Shown one piece after another: positions 48,026 to 58,877 of a stretch of DNA of 64,000 bases (positions are counted from its first letter, which is position 1; each line of letters begins with the position of its first letter). The DNA lies in the NCBI GenBank assembly GCA_036365145.1, contig JAEOAD010000024.1:17795501-17859500 (forward strand), in the 5' to 3' direction. Origin of the DNA: Orientallactaga sibirica. Taxonomy: Eukaryota; Chordata; Mammalia; Rodentia; Dipodidae. The notes below the pieces were generated by a model. That model worked only from the letters and a program-made list of their open reading frames with translations, searched no databases and had not been told where the DNA came from. Position numbers and translations under genes: made by a program.

Positions 48026-48323
48026 TGACACCTCCTCTGTGGGAGAACTGAGAAGGATGTCATTCACATATTGGAGGACCTGAACCTGGATGTAGGACAA
48101 ATAACCATGACTCTCGTCATTAACAGGGAAACTTTATCAGTTTAACTTTATAACCTTTTTACATTGTTCTGTCACCAAACTCAAATCAAACAACTTGTCA
48201 GAAATTAAGTTATTGGAATAAGCATTAAACCTATCAAAATGTTTGGCCTTTCAATTGAGTCTGTAAGGCAATCTAAAATCAGAGTTAGATTTTGGAATTT
48301 CTTTTGTACTTAAAAACATCTAG

Positions 48324-48500
48324 CCAGGTGTGGTGGCACACTCACTCCTTTAATCCCAGCATTCGGGAGGCAAAGGTAGGAGGATTGCAATGAGTTCGAG
48401 GCCAACCTGAGACTACATAGTGAATTCCAGGTCAGCCTGGACTAGAGTGAGACCCTACCTTGAAAAAAACCAAAATATGAGAAAACAAACAAACAAAAAA
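48324..48500 (+). repeat. B1 SINE inside the provirus
   Basis: agccaggtgtggtggcacac, 'ttcgaggccaacctgagact', 'accctaccttgaaaaaaac' and a caaacaaacaaaa tail. Confidence 0.93.
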
Positions 48501-48617
48501 TCTGACTACTGTTGTAGCACTTCTGCTTTTAAAGTTGAAAACCTAGAAGTCTGTATTTAATAACTTAGAATCACCTTTAAGTACATCTACATACCTGTGT
48601 ACATTTTTAGTGACTTT

Positions 48618-48838
48618 AATTTTTTTTTTTTTTTTGAGAGAGAGAGAGAGAATGGTGTGCCAGCAGCCTCTCAGCCACTGTGAACAAACTCCAGATATGT
48701 GCACTCCTTTGTGGGCAAGTGTGGCATTGCACTCTTGGATCACTTTTTGTGTCTGACTAAAAGTGGGACCTGGAGAATCGAACGGGCATTCTTAGGCTTG
48801 GCAGGCAGGCACTTTAACCGCTAAGCCATCTCTCCTGC
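48618..48838 (-). repeat. DIP-like SINE, A-tailed subtype, inside the provirus
   Basis: T-run, gagagagagagagagaatgg, 'agcctctcagccactgtgaa', 'cattgcactcttggatcac', 'ggcattcttaggcttggcag' and the head ccatctctcctgcc. Confidence 0.92.
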
Positions 48839-49351
48839 CTGACTTCAGTCTTTTTGTCTTAACTGGACTACACTTAAGCCTGATGGAGAAATCTATAGCA
48901 ATCAAACTGATGCACTTTATTCAGGGTTACCTTGATTAGCATAAATCAGTTTTATGTTTAATTATTTGCTTTACCCATGACTATTAAAATAAATAAAGCT
49001 TTGACCCGATATGTAATAGTTTATTTTTAGATTACATTGTTTATAAATTATAGATTTTAGCATTACAACTTGAGATTAACTCACTTTGACCCAAGAATTG
49101 TGAATGGAGCTCTTCAAAAATTGAGGAAGCACACAGTTATTGGAATATGGGGAGACTTCTTTGTCTCCCTAGGAACAGAAGTTTTGATGAATGAAGTTAG
49201 ATTATTTCTTTTATCAAACCTAAGTTATAAACACAGCAATGACCATTTTAGTAAATAAAACTTGATCTAATTAGGACTCAGTTTTTCTAGCAATTAAAAG
49301 CTTAGCATAGAAACATCACCAAATGATTAAATATTTTGAAGACAGCTTTTA
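48839..49351 (-). other. Proviral interior, AT-rich
   Basis: No retroviral motif or long minus frame is visible. A short plus frame (49070-49258) is antisense and unsupported. Confidence 0.5.
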
Positions 49352-49571
49352 TTTTTTAATTTTATTTTTGAGAGAGAGAGAGAGATAATTGGCTTGCCAA
49401 GGCCTTAGCCACTGCAATTGACTGCAAATGCTTTTGCCACCTAGTGAGCATGTGCAACCTTGTGCTTGCCTCACCTTTATGCATCTGGCTTACGTGGGAT
49501 CTAGAAAGTCGAACATGGGTCTTTAGGCTTTGCAGGCAAGCACCTTAACCGCTAAGCGATCTCTCCAGCTC
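49352..49571 (-). repeat. DIP-like SINE inside the provirus, reverse
   Basis: ttttatttttgagagagaga, 'gcttgccaaggccttagcc', 'tatgcatctggcttacgtgg' and 'gctaagcgatctctccagct'. It resembles the 1208-1450 copy in lacking the usual ctccagatgcatgtg wording. Confidence 0.9.
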
Positions 49572-50065
49572 AAAGACAGTATTTAAAACTGTCACCATGA
49601 GCAAAACAACATTAGTGAACTGAATTTTAGACTTTATATCCTGTTAATTTCAGATATTCTTTTTTTTTTAATAAATCGTATGAAATACATTTTAAAAGTA
49701 TGGATTGGTAATTGTAAGTAACACTTGCTAACTACCCTGGAGATAACACACTTGGAAATGGTTTCATCAGTAATGACAAATCTGAATTATGTTTATGATA
49801 TAACAAAGATTACCTGTTCACATATTGTTAAATCAAAATGTTTTAGGTTTCTGTGAACCCCAGTTAGATCTGGTTGTTGCTTGTTTGTTATGTTTATTTT
49901 TTTCTGTCTCACAAAAGTCTAAGAACTATTCTAACAAGACTTTAGTGATCTTAGACAAGAGAGAAATTGAGAGAGAACCATAACTATATGCTGCATGGCA
50001 TTTTCCCTTACCTTGTCCATGGGCAATTGGCCAATTTGCCTAAGGACAAGGAGAGGATGACACAT
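49572..50065 (-). other. Proviral interior
   Basis: No motif or long frame. Confidence 0.5.
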
Positions 50066-50319
50066 GGTTTTTTTATTTTTATTTTTTATTTTTTTGGAGA
50101 GAGACAGAGAGAGAGAGAGGGAGAGAAAGACAGAGATGGGCACAGCAGCAGTGTCTCAGCTGCTGCGAACGAAATCCAGATGCATGCGGCATTGCGCCCT
50201 TGCGTCACTTTCCATCTGGCTAAACGTGGGACCTGGAAATTGGAACCACTGGAGATTGGAACCAGCATTCTTAGGCTTAGCAGGCAGGCGCCTTAACCCC
50301 TAAGCCATCTCTCCAGCCA
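50066..50319 (-). repeat. DIP-like SINE, A-tailed subtype, inside the provirus
   Basis: T-rich tail, 'agtgtctcagctgctgcgaa', 'gaaatccagatgcatgcgg', 'cattgcgcccttgcgtcac', 'taaacgtgggacctgg' and two close gattggaacca copies. The latter matches the duplication in the 27636 copy, suggesting a shared sub-branch. Confidence 0.94.
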
Positions 50320-51003
50320 ACACATGGTTTTAAACATGCTTGGGGTCTAAGTTGGGGATAGAAAACCCTTTGTCACAATCCAGCCTAACATGAATTTAAA
50401 CAGCATATCACAATTAGTATGATTTATATTACAGTGAGGTAGAAGCAATCGCGAGCAAGTGTCTGTAACCATTGAGATAACCTATTAATCTCTAGGTGGG
50501 TGGCTTTCAGCCTTTATCTGGTAAACTTTAGGACCCAACTTGTTCTCTGAGCCTGCGTTGCAATCTTGTTTCAATACCTGTCTCCTGTAATAGTAAGAGA
50601 GAGGGATATATTTGAGGAAAACCAGAAGCTTAGCGGCCTTTGGGTCCTAGGATAAGGAAGACAAGAAGGTAGAGATGCATCTTTCTGTTGTACAGATGAC
50701 TGTACCTATAAGAGCTTGTAGTAACTTGCCTTGATGTAGGAGCAGCTAGGAGAGCTGAATCTATATTGCACTCCCTACATATGTTTGGCTTTTCTTTTAG
50801 AGCAGATCTAATTGTAAAATTGTATTAAAAGTAACATTCCCCCCCAGAAGCCATTTCTATCTTCTAGTTTGTATTCAGGCGAGGCTTGGTGCAGAAGAAC
50901 ATCAGGCACTTCTTTGTTTTTGACTTAAAGTGATCCCAATGGGTAAGGATACAGTCTGGGGGAGCCTTTGTTGAAGAAATATGACTACCCATCCAGAAGA
51001 TTA

Positions 51004-51050
<47 letters not shown>

Positions 51051-52098
51051 CATCCAAATCCCATTCATCTTGTGCCTCAGAGCATTCTCCAGAGCCTCCT
51101 TATTTTCTCCTTGGTGCGACAACAAGGAAGAATGAGTCCTTTGGATTGAGTCACCCATTACCAATGTGGTCTGTAACACCCTGTATGCTTGTCCCTCCCA
51201 TTGGCAGTGATGATAAGGAAGTGGAGCCTATATGGATTTGAGTAGTTCTTTAACACTGTGACGCCTTATTAACATCTCCAGTGCTTGACCTCTTTTTGTA
51301 TTTTGTCTATCTACACAAAAATTATCATCAAAAACTCTGGATTAAGCTTTTAGGTGTCAGGAAAGTCTGATAACTTTTAATGTCTACATGAGTAGAGAAG
51401 GTCCTAGCATCCTCACAGGTTTAGCCTCTGAGATTTTCTTAGCACTCTTTTTGATTTTTTTTGTCTCAGATTTGTAATTTTTGTCTATATTATATTTTTT
51501 AATTTAGATCTGTCTAGTAAATTAAAATTTTCAGGGTCCCAGTCTATGTGTCTAGGTGCGGGGGTCTCTCTGCCACCATCTTGTTGTTGTTTGCCATTTA
51601 GTGTGGGTTACAGCCTTGTTGTGTCTGTGTACTCTGCAGCATATTTTGATAGACAGAGTTGCACATGAGTCCCACCAGTGTGAGCCCCTTCCTGTGTGTG
51701 TTGTTTAAGCCTGTGTCTCACAGCACAGTTGTAAACCCAAACCTCCACAGCTGGAATCTGTATTTTTCACAGACTAGCACTGGTCATTAGTATCTAACAT
51801 TTAGGTTAATGTTTCACAGAATAAACATACAATAGTTCTTGACTAAACTCAGTTAATATTTTACATACAGTGTTTACATTTTGTGATTGGCTTTACAAGC
51901 AGGTGGAAAGAGGAAATGAAAGTATTAGTATATGTTTTCAACAGAAATTTTCTAAATTGACCATTTACCAAGTTTTAAATGTGCCCAGTTTACAAACAGG
52001 GGAGAGTTGTAAAGAAGAAAATGGAGAATGAGAGAGAGAACAGATCATGCCTCCTGCCATGAGGAAGACAGAAATCAGGAGAACACTAACCTTTTGAC
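50320..52098 (-). other. Proviral interior, 5' segment (gag/leader side by position)
   Basis: By position this should contain the leader and gag region of the element. No frame of useful length survives. A (TA)n array lies at 51007-51048. The leader next to the primer site (51965-52098) is also uninformative. Confidence 0.55.
51007..51048. repeat. (TA)n microsatellite
   Basis: About 21 uninterrupted TA units inside the provirus. Confidence 0.97.
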
Positions 52099-52099
52099 A

Positions 52100-52117
52100 T
52101 TCCCGGCCAATGCAGCA
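52100..52117 (-). other. Primer binding site, tRNA-Gly type
   Basis: On minus: TGCTGCATTGGCCGGGAA. The complement of the mammalian tRNA-Gly(GCC/CCC) 3' end with CCA is TGGTGCATTGGCCGGGAA, so 17 of 18 bases agree. It lies 5 bases (TTTTT) inside the 5' LTR end, as expected for a retroviral minus-strand primer site. Confidence 0.9.
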
Positions 52118-52122
52118 AAAAA

Positions 52123-52752
52123 TGATACAGGAATTTGGGTTCCTTGTATGCCAATGTACCAATAATTTGGGGTGTTCCCTGATCCTTGTTCTGTGAATTT
52201 GAAGAATGAAATCCACAGACCAGAGGATAAGGTTCAGAAAGATTTTATTATAGCTTAAAGCTTTAGGAGAACAAAGACAAGAGGGCTTAAGGCTAGAACA
52301 TAAGAGAAGGAATCAAGGTGGAGCTCTTGCTCAGGGAGGTCAGAGAGGGCCTAAGAAACCCCATGAGGGAAGAGGGCAGAGCTCTTGACCAAACAGGTGA
52401 GGGGGGGGGTTGAGAAGTCCACCTCGACACTCAGATCTGTGTTTTGTTTTTTTTTAATGGGGAGTGGCTACATGAGGAAGACCAGGTTGGCAGGTCACTA
52501 TTGACACAAATTTGATAGCTTTGCCAGTAATCTCAGGTAAGGATCAGAGCTTCGGTCCTCTAGGAAGGGTGCAAACTTGGTGCACACCCAAGCATCAGTG
52601 TCCTACATAATCTAGAGATCTTTCCCGGAGGGTATAACCTCCAGGTTTCTGAAAGCTTAGTGACATTTCCTGCTTTAAGTCAAGGAATTTAAAAAAATTT
52701 CACTTTGGGGTTCTGTTACCTGGACTGCCTAGCCAATTTCTGTCTCCTATCA
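52123..52752 (-). repeat. 5' LTR of the provirus (630 bp)
   Basis: Its ends are TGATA and TATCA, with AATAAA on minus (tttatt at 52244-52249). It is about 100 bp longer than the 3' LTR. One extra part is near 52350-52400, where a gagctcttg/aggg module is repeated. Another is near 52570-52609 and includes a 27-nt block also found at 53466-53492. Confidence 0.93.
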
Positions 52753-52756
52753 ACAG

Positions 52757-53619
52757 TAGGTATCTTCACATGCAATGAACCATGACTGTTGGTAGCGGCA
52801 GGCAATGGCCAGTGGGATATCTCTCAAGCTCCCCAAAGCAGCTAGCATTACAGATCTTGGGCCTTGAGAGAGTCCACCTATAGGCAGCTCCAGGAACTTG
52901 TTCAGTGATGGTGGCCCACAGTCTCTCATCTTCCGCTCCTCCTGGTCTTCTGCTCCCCAGGCTCTGTGACTTTGCCTGCCTTCTCTGTATTTCTACCATT
53001 CTCCATTTTTTTTTTCTTTACTTTCTCTTCTCCCAGCAGTCTGGTCCAGGATTCTTTCTAGAACCCTCCAGCTGTCTTCTTGCTGTCTTCTTGGTCCATA
53101 GCCTCCTGTCTGGAGGTCAGTAGAGGTCATGTAAGGTCACTGAGGCTTATCTTGCCTAGAGTTAAGCTTTCTGGCACTGGTGCAGGCTGTGACTGACACA
53201 AGACCTCCTGAAGAAGAAGAATATTAAAGGAAGAAATGAAACCGAGGTTTAACTATCCTTCTCAATGTCATTTAACAGTGCAAAACATTTGGCCCAATAT
53301 TCTCTGAAAAGTGGGATCCTCTGATCTGTTTCACTGTGAGGCCATCTAAATTGGCAGAGAATTTTTTTCCACAAGATTTAGCTCTCCTACAGTAGTGGTA
53401 AAAGAAAATGGGCCACCTGAATCCTATAAGCAAATTACGCTTCCTTGTGTAGTTCAGCTGCAGCCCACACCCAAGCATCAGTGTCCTACATACCATACAA
53501 GAGCTGGGAGTGTTCCCAGTCTCCCTCCCAGTTAATTGAGTTCCTTAGGTTAGCAGGGTCTCCATCAGAATTTAAGGTCATTTGAGGGCAGGAAACCTTA
53601 CTTCAGCCCACTTACGACT
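52757..53619. other. Unique DNA flanking the provirus
   Basis: No recognised gene or repeat. It includes the 27-nt block (53466-53492) shared exactly with the 5' LTR. Confidence 0.55.
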
Positions 53620-53719
53620 ATCATTTAATAAGCACTTACTGTATATCTGACATTGGACAATAAGTTTCGTGTGAATTATCTTATTCAACCCTTTACAACC
53701 TTATGAGTTAATAGCTATC
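53620..53719 (+). repeat. MIR SINE, left part (split by an LTR)
   Basis: 'taagcacttactgtatatct', 'gaattatcttattcaaccct' and 'acaaccttatgagttaat' follow MIR consensus. Continues at 54082. Confidence 0.7.
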
Positions 53720-54081
53720 TGGCGTACACAGCTTCACATTGCTGAGATGGACATCTAAACCAGACATAGTGTATAGGAGGAAGGGGTCTATTTCAGCTTA
53801 CAGATCCAGGGGATGTTCCATGTATGGTGGAAGAAGCGGGCTCCCATCCGTAAATCCAGAGAGAAAAGCTATCACCAGCCAGCAAACATCAGAAGCAGCA
53901 AACACACAAGGGGCAGCAACAAGCAGGACCCCTGCAGAGCTCAAATGTCTGAACACCATTGGGCTGGAATTCAGGTCTGCCCCCAGTAACACCTCCTCCA
54001 GCCAGGTCGCTGGAGACCCAAGTGCCAAGTTTTAATAAAACAGCTGAGTCTATGGAGGACATACATTCAAACTACCACACT
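53720..54081 (-). repeat. MaLR-type LTR inserted in a MIR, reverse
   Basis: Reads tggcgtacacagc ... aaactaccaca on plus, so TG/CA ends on minus. The flanking 5-bp repeat is ctatc (53715-53719) and ctgtc (54082-54086), one mismatch, matching the 5-bp duplication size of ERVL/MaLR. The interior words ggtctatttcagcttacag and 'taacacctcctccagccag' fit a reversed MaLR LTR. Confidence 0.75.
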
Positions 54082-54165
54082 GTCATTATTCTCATTTTAG
54101 AAGAGGGAACACTGAGGTTTAGGGAGATTAAAATAAGATACCTCAAAAATCTGTTGCCATAAACT
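54082..54165 (+). repeat. MIR SINE, right part
   Basis: 'tcattattctcattttagaa' and 'gaacactgaggtttagggag' directly continue the MIR consensus interrupted at 53719. Confidence 0.7.
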
Positions 54166-55068
54166 CAACTTGGAAAAAGAAACTTAATCACATTAATTCT
54201 ATGATTTCACACAAAAGCACCTTTGAAATATCATACCTAAAACAAAGGATGTACTACAACTAAAATCAGCAATGGTTTTCTTCCTTAACAGCGCCTAACG
54301 TAAGATTATATGCTACCACTTGTGGCATCATTTCTATGACCTAATGTAGCCATTTATATCAGTCATATATACTTGTCCCATAGAACTTGACCCCACTCTC
54401 ACACATGGTAGTTGTTCAATAATTTTCATATCAGACAGAGAGATTTAAACACTCCCAAATAACACACAATGGGAAAGATTGCTAGCTATCTAAAAATACT
54501 TATTCTCCGTTGCCTTCTTAATCGATGAGCAGTGTGTTTAGCTGAACCCTTGCCACTGGGAATAAAGACAATACTTCACAACCTTCCTAGTGGTTCAGCA
54601 TGCTGAGACAACTTGAGTTCTGACCAGCTAGGGCTGAGCAGAGGTGTTGTGTGTGAGTTCCTAGAAATGCGCTTAGAGAACGGAAGCACACTTCTTCACT
54701 CTTTCTCCACCCTGATACCCAGAACATACAAGTGATGGATAAGCAATCACGGCTCTCTTGAGCCATAGTAATAAAGGCTTCACCTTACGTTGTCTGAAGC
54801 CAAGATCAGGAAGGAGGTCTCCAACCTTGATGACTCTGCAACACCCAATACCAGTGACAGACCACACACCTCTTAACTTTTCACACGGAATAAAATATTC
54901 CAGGTATCTAAACTTACATGCATGTAGATGTAACACTATGTTGTCCAGCATGGTACCTGACACTGGAGAACTCCATGAGAAGTTAGAAAATATTACAAAG
55001 CTTAGCAGACGTGATCAAATGTTGAGCACTGGAGGCATGACCACAGAAGACTGAAATACTGAAGGCAC
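54166..55068. other. Unique DNA
   Basis: No recognised gene or repeat. Opposite-strand frames at 54673-54963 and 54758-55054 overlap and are unsupported. Confidence 0.5.
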
Positions 55069-55292
55069 TGATTATTTTTTTAAATATTTTATTTTATTTA
55101 TTTGAGAGAGAGAGAAAGGAAGAGAGAGAGAGAGAGAAAATGGGCACACCAGGGCCTTTAGCCACTGCAAACAAACTCCAGATGCATGTGTCACCTTGTA
55201 CATCTGGCTTACATGAGTCCTGGGGAATAAAACCTGGGTCCTTTTGGCTTAGCCAGCAAGTGCCTTAATCACTAAGCAATCTCTCCATCCCA
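55069..55292 (-). repeat. DIP-like SINE, reverse
   Basis: tattttatttatttgagaga, 'cacaccagggcctttagcc', 'ctccagatgcatgtgtcac' and 'actaagcaatctctccatcc'. Confidence 0.93.
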
Positions 55293-55557
55293 GAAGGCAT
55301 TTATTTTATAATGGCAAAGCATTTGGTCAAAGTGAAACACTGTGATCTTAAAAGGCAAGTGAACTGCCAACTGAGGCTGCAATGTAGAGAAATATGGAGT
55401 GTTTGATAGTTCCTTCTTGCTACCATTAGAAAAATTCTTTGAGGTTAGAGCTAATGAGTCTGCAAGCAGAGATGGCAGGAAGCATCATATGGGTGAGTGT
55501 AGCAATCTCCACTTGTGGTCTCATAATCTGAAACTTGGCAGAATCAACAAAAACTTA
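55293..55557. other. Unique DNA
   Basis: No recognised feature. Confidence 0.5.
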
Positions 55558-55719
55558 GGGCTGGACAGATGGCTTAGCTGCTAAGGTGCTTGCCTGAGAA
55601 GCCTAAGCACTCAGGTTTGACTGTTCACGTCCCACATAATCCAGATGCACAGTGATGCAAGCACACAAGATTGCACAAGGGGATGCACATGTCTGGAGTT
55701 TGACTGCAGTGGCTGGAGG

Positions 55720-55763
<44 letters not shown>

Positions 55764-55806
55764 TCCATAAAAAAGGCAGTCTGTTGAGCTTGCCTCAAAG
55801 AAATAA
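55558..55806 (+). repeat. DIP-like SINE, longer-body subtype with extended 3' tail
   Basis: Head gggctggacagatggcttag. The extra gcacacaagattgcacaagg segment is present and the CT block is replaced by (CA)n (55722-55756). After an A-run comes ggcagtctgttgagcttgcc, which recurs in the copy at 62535. Confidence 0.9.
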
Positions 55807-55856
55807 AGTCAACATGTGCAACTCAAACCAAAGAAGACTTTAAGAATAGCAAAAGA

Positions 55857-56082
55857 GGGCTGGAGAGATGGCTTAGCAGTTAAATGCTTGCCTATGAAAC
55901 CTAAGGACCCCAGTTTAAGGCTCGATTCCCCAGTATGCACATAAGCCAGATACACAAGGGGGCGCATGTATCTGGAGTTTGTTTGCAGTGGCTGGAGGCT
56001 GGAGGCCCTGGTGCACCCATTCTCTCTCCCTCTCTCTCTTTCTCTCTGTCATTCTCAAATAAATAAATAAATTCTAAAAAAG
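55857..56082 (+). repeat. DIP-like SINE
   Basis: gggctggagagatggcttag, 'caagggggcgcatgtatctg', a duplicated gctggag, CT-rich block and aaataaataaataaattc tail. Confidence 0.94.
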
Positions 56083-56362
56083 GAATAGCAAGAGTGGCCT
56101 TATATGGAGAGATAAGAATAGTGTCCTGACCTATAAATTTTATGAATCTGGTAGCCAAAAATGAGAAGTGTCATTTTCTGAAATAAATCTACTATTAATG
56201 CCATCATTAAGTTGTATAGAAGAGTGATATGACAGGCAGAGCAAAAGAGATTAAGAAGCTGAAGATCAGAGCCCTTATGCTTAAATGTAATCTCTCACCA
56301 CCAGGGCCAAAGTGGGACAAGAAAAGTGCCCAGGGTACAAAGTTTTAAGAAGACTTCTGTAT
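56083..56362. other. Unique DNA
   Basis: No recognised feature. Confidence 0.5.
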
Positions 56363-56792
56363 TGTCACATTTTCCACTTCTGGATCAAAATACCTAAAGC
56401 TAGGAAATGGAGAAAGACAGGATGTTTATTTATCTCATCTTTCTGAAAGTGTAAGAAAATGATGCTAGCCTCTGCTTGGCTCAGGTGGGGCCCATTCTCC
56501 TGGCTATATCTCATGGTGCACAGCATCATGGTAGGAGCCTGTAAAGAGAAAGATTACATGGTGAAACAGGAATCCATCAAGGACTGAGCTCCTACAATAA
56601 CCACATTCATTACAACTAACTCGCTCTGGGAAAGTGGCATTGATCACTTTCCAAGGCACAGCCCCCAGTGACCCAATCACCTTTGATTAGGCCCCACCTC
56701 TCAAAGTGTCCATCATCTCCCCCATCACCACACTAGAAATCAGGTTTCTATCACATGAACTCCTGGGGCTCAAACTATATCCAAACCATAGT
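56363..56792 (-). repeat. 3' LTR of the MaLR element
   Basis: 'gtttatttatctcatctttc' holds the AATAAA complement. 'gattaggccccacctctcaa' and 'ctatatccaaaccatag' mark the LTR start on minus. Confidence 0.6.
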
Positions 56793-56964
56793 AGCATCCT
56801 TCTCCATCTCAGACAAAGGGAAGATGGAAATCTGAGGGTGTGCACTTCCTTAAAGCACGCACTGCAGTGGAAATGCTTCCTTCTTCCTGGTCTAGGCCCT
56901 GACTTTTCTATAAAAGAAAATTTTCACTCATGAAAATTACCAGAGGCAAAATAATATAAAGCCT

Positions 56965-57100
56965 AGCCAGGTGTGGTGGTACATGCCTTTAATCCCAGCA
57001 CTCCGGAGGCAGAGGTAGGAGATTCACCGGGATCCTGAGACTACATAGTGAATTCCAGGTCAGCCTAGGATAGTGAGAGCCTACCTCGAAAAACCAAAAA

Positions 57101-57139
<39 letters not shown>

Positions 57140-57141
57140 AA
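56965..57141 (+). repeat. B1 SINE with (AAAT)n tail, inside the MaLR
   Basis: agccaggtgtggtggtacat, 'cactccggaggcagaggtag', 'tgagagcctacctcgaaaa', then about 11 aaat units. Confidence 0.93.
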
Positions 57142-58052
57142 TAAAACCTATTTGTCTTATTGAAGGAATCCCAAGACAAGTCCAAATGCCAGGGACAGTC
57201 CTAGTGCCATATCAATGTTTGCAGGACCTACAAGAGCAGAAGGCTGTGCACTCTCAGTATTAAAGTAGAGACAAAGGGAGAAAGAACGAGATGAGTCTGT
57301 GGAGAACATTTTGTATTTAAGCCACCCCATTCTGGCTCTGACTGTTATAGACTCATGGCCATCCGCATGGTACAAATGCATTGAGACCTACTTTAAAAGC
57401 CCTCATGGATTTTACCAGTCCCAGTGCAGTTCAAAAGTCCAAAGTCTCAAAGAGGTTTGTTAACTGTAAAACCCATAAAATCAAAACACAAGTGACATAC
57501 TTCCAACATATTACAGCACAGAGCAAACATTCCAATTCCAAAAGGAAGGAATGGGAGCATAGTAAGATCGAAACAAGCAGGTCAAACACGAAATCCTTCA
57601 GCTCCATGTTCAGTATCTGGAACTTGAGGTGATGTTTTCTGGGCTCTAGAGGGCTTGGGTAGCTCTGTCCCTCTAGTTGTGCTGGATGTGCCCCAAACCC
57701 ACAGTTTTCTTTGCCAGAAATCCTATGGGCCTGGCATCTCTAACATCCTGAGATTAGGGTTCCCCTTCACAGCTTCAGAAGGATCTTCTTGCAGGGACTG
57801 TGACTCTGTCTCACATTGGTTAACTGCACTGACTCTCAGGAACTATTTTGCAATACTCCTTCACCTCCATCTTGCATCTTTCATTCTTCTAAAAGGAATA
57901 CCAAGTGACCAACACTGTCAAGTTCTAGTGCCAGCTTAGGAAGAAGCCTGGCCTTGGACAGAACTATATCAGCTTGTATGTGCTGATCTTGGGAGGCAGA
58001 GACCTCTTTCAGCCGTCTTCCTTGGGACTCGTTCTTTGAAAAGAATTTACAT

Positions 58053-58200
58053 TTGAGCTGTAGGGATACTTCAGCAATTAAAGTCAGTTTCTGGCAAATC
58101 CTAACGTCTTGGGTTCGATATCTCAATACTCATGTGAAGCCAGGTGCACAGATTAGCACATCTACTCTCCCTCTCTCTAACTCAAATAAATATATTTTTT
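58053..58200 (+). repeat. DIP-like SINE, shortened
   Basis: agctgtagggatacttcagc head, 'cttgggttcgatatctcaat', 'gccaggtgcacagattagca', then a short CT block and aaataaatata. About 70 bp of the body is missing. Confidence 0.7.
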
Positions 58201-58877
58201 AGTTATATTCCTTCTACTTGAGCCTTCATTTTGTTGTGTCTTGACCTCAGGGCAATCTTTCCTATTGGCTCAGTGTATAGCAATAGATTTCCCTTTAATG
58301 GTAGCAATCTGAATAACAATTATAGGTAAAGCAGCTTTGCTATCTGGGCCTTGGGCTTTAAATTTGCTTCTATTTCTTTCTCTGCCCAACTTTATATTTT
58401 TAATACCTTTCTTCTCTGAATTTTGATCTCCCTCATGGTGGCTCTAAATCAGGGAATCTAATAGAGGGCAATCTATAGATTCAGTGCCATTATGCCTTGA
58501 AATTTCCTCTGCCAAACACATTAGTCCATTACCCTTAAATTCAACTCTAGTCAAGTACATGGGACATGGGCATAATTCAGTCACATGCTTTGTTAGAATA
58601 TCCCATCAACTGCCTCTAGCCCAGTTCCTGTTAAGAGTCCCTCTGAATCCTCATCCTCATCCACTGAGTCTCTACAGTCCACATTTCTTTTGGCCTTCTA
58701 GCCTTCCAAACTCCCACCTGAATGGCACATTAAGTATTTCTTACAGCTGTGTAAGGCTTCTCTAGCCCAAAGTTCCAAATCCTTGCACATTCCTCCTGCA
58801 AACCAGTTCCAAATGACTGAGAACCATGTGGTCAGGGTTTATGACAGCAACAGCCCTACTTCTTGGAACCAATTTCC

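Larger units (their letters stand above)
44932..52756 (-). mobile_element. Endogenous retrovirus (provirus) with tRNA-Gly primer binding site
   Basis: A structurally complete but decayed provirus transcribed toward decreasing coordinates. Evidence visible directly: two same-orientation LTRs (44936-45467 and 52123-52752), both with TGATA...TATCA ends; a 4-bp target duplication ACAG at 44932-44935 and 52753-52756; a polypurine tract abutting the 3' LTR; and a primer binding site next to the 5' LTR. Primer choice (tRNA-Gly) and 4-bp duplication are compatible with class I, gammaretrovirus-like elements, but I cannot assign a family from coding sequence. The interior (45468-52122) has six SINE insertions and a TA microsatellite, and no open frame longer than about 100 codons outside SINEs. 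It is clearly non-coding now. The internal sequence may derive from a non-autonomous element. Confidence 0.9.
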
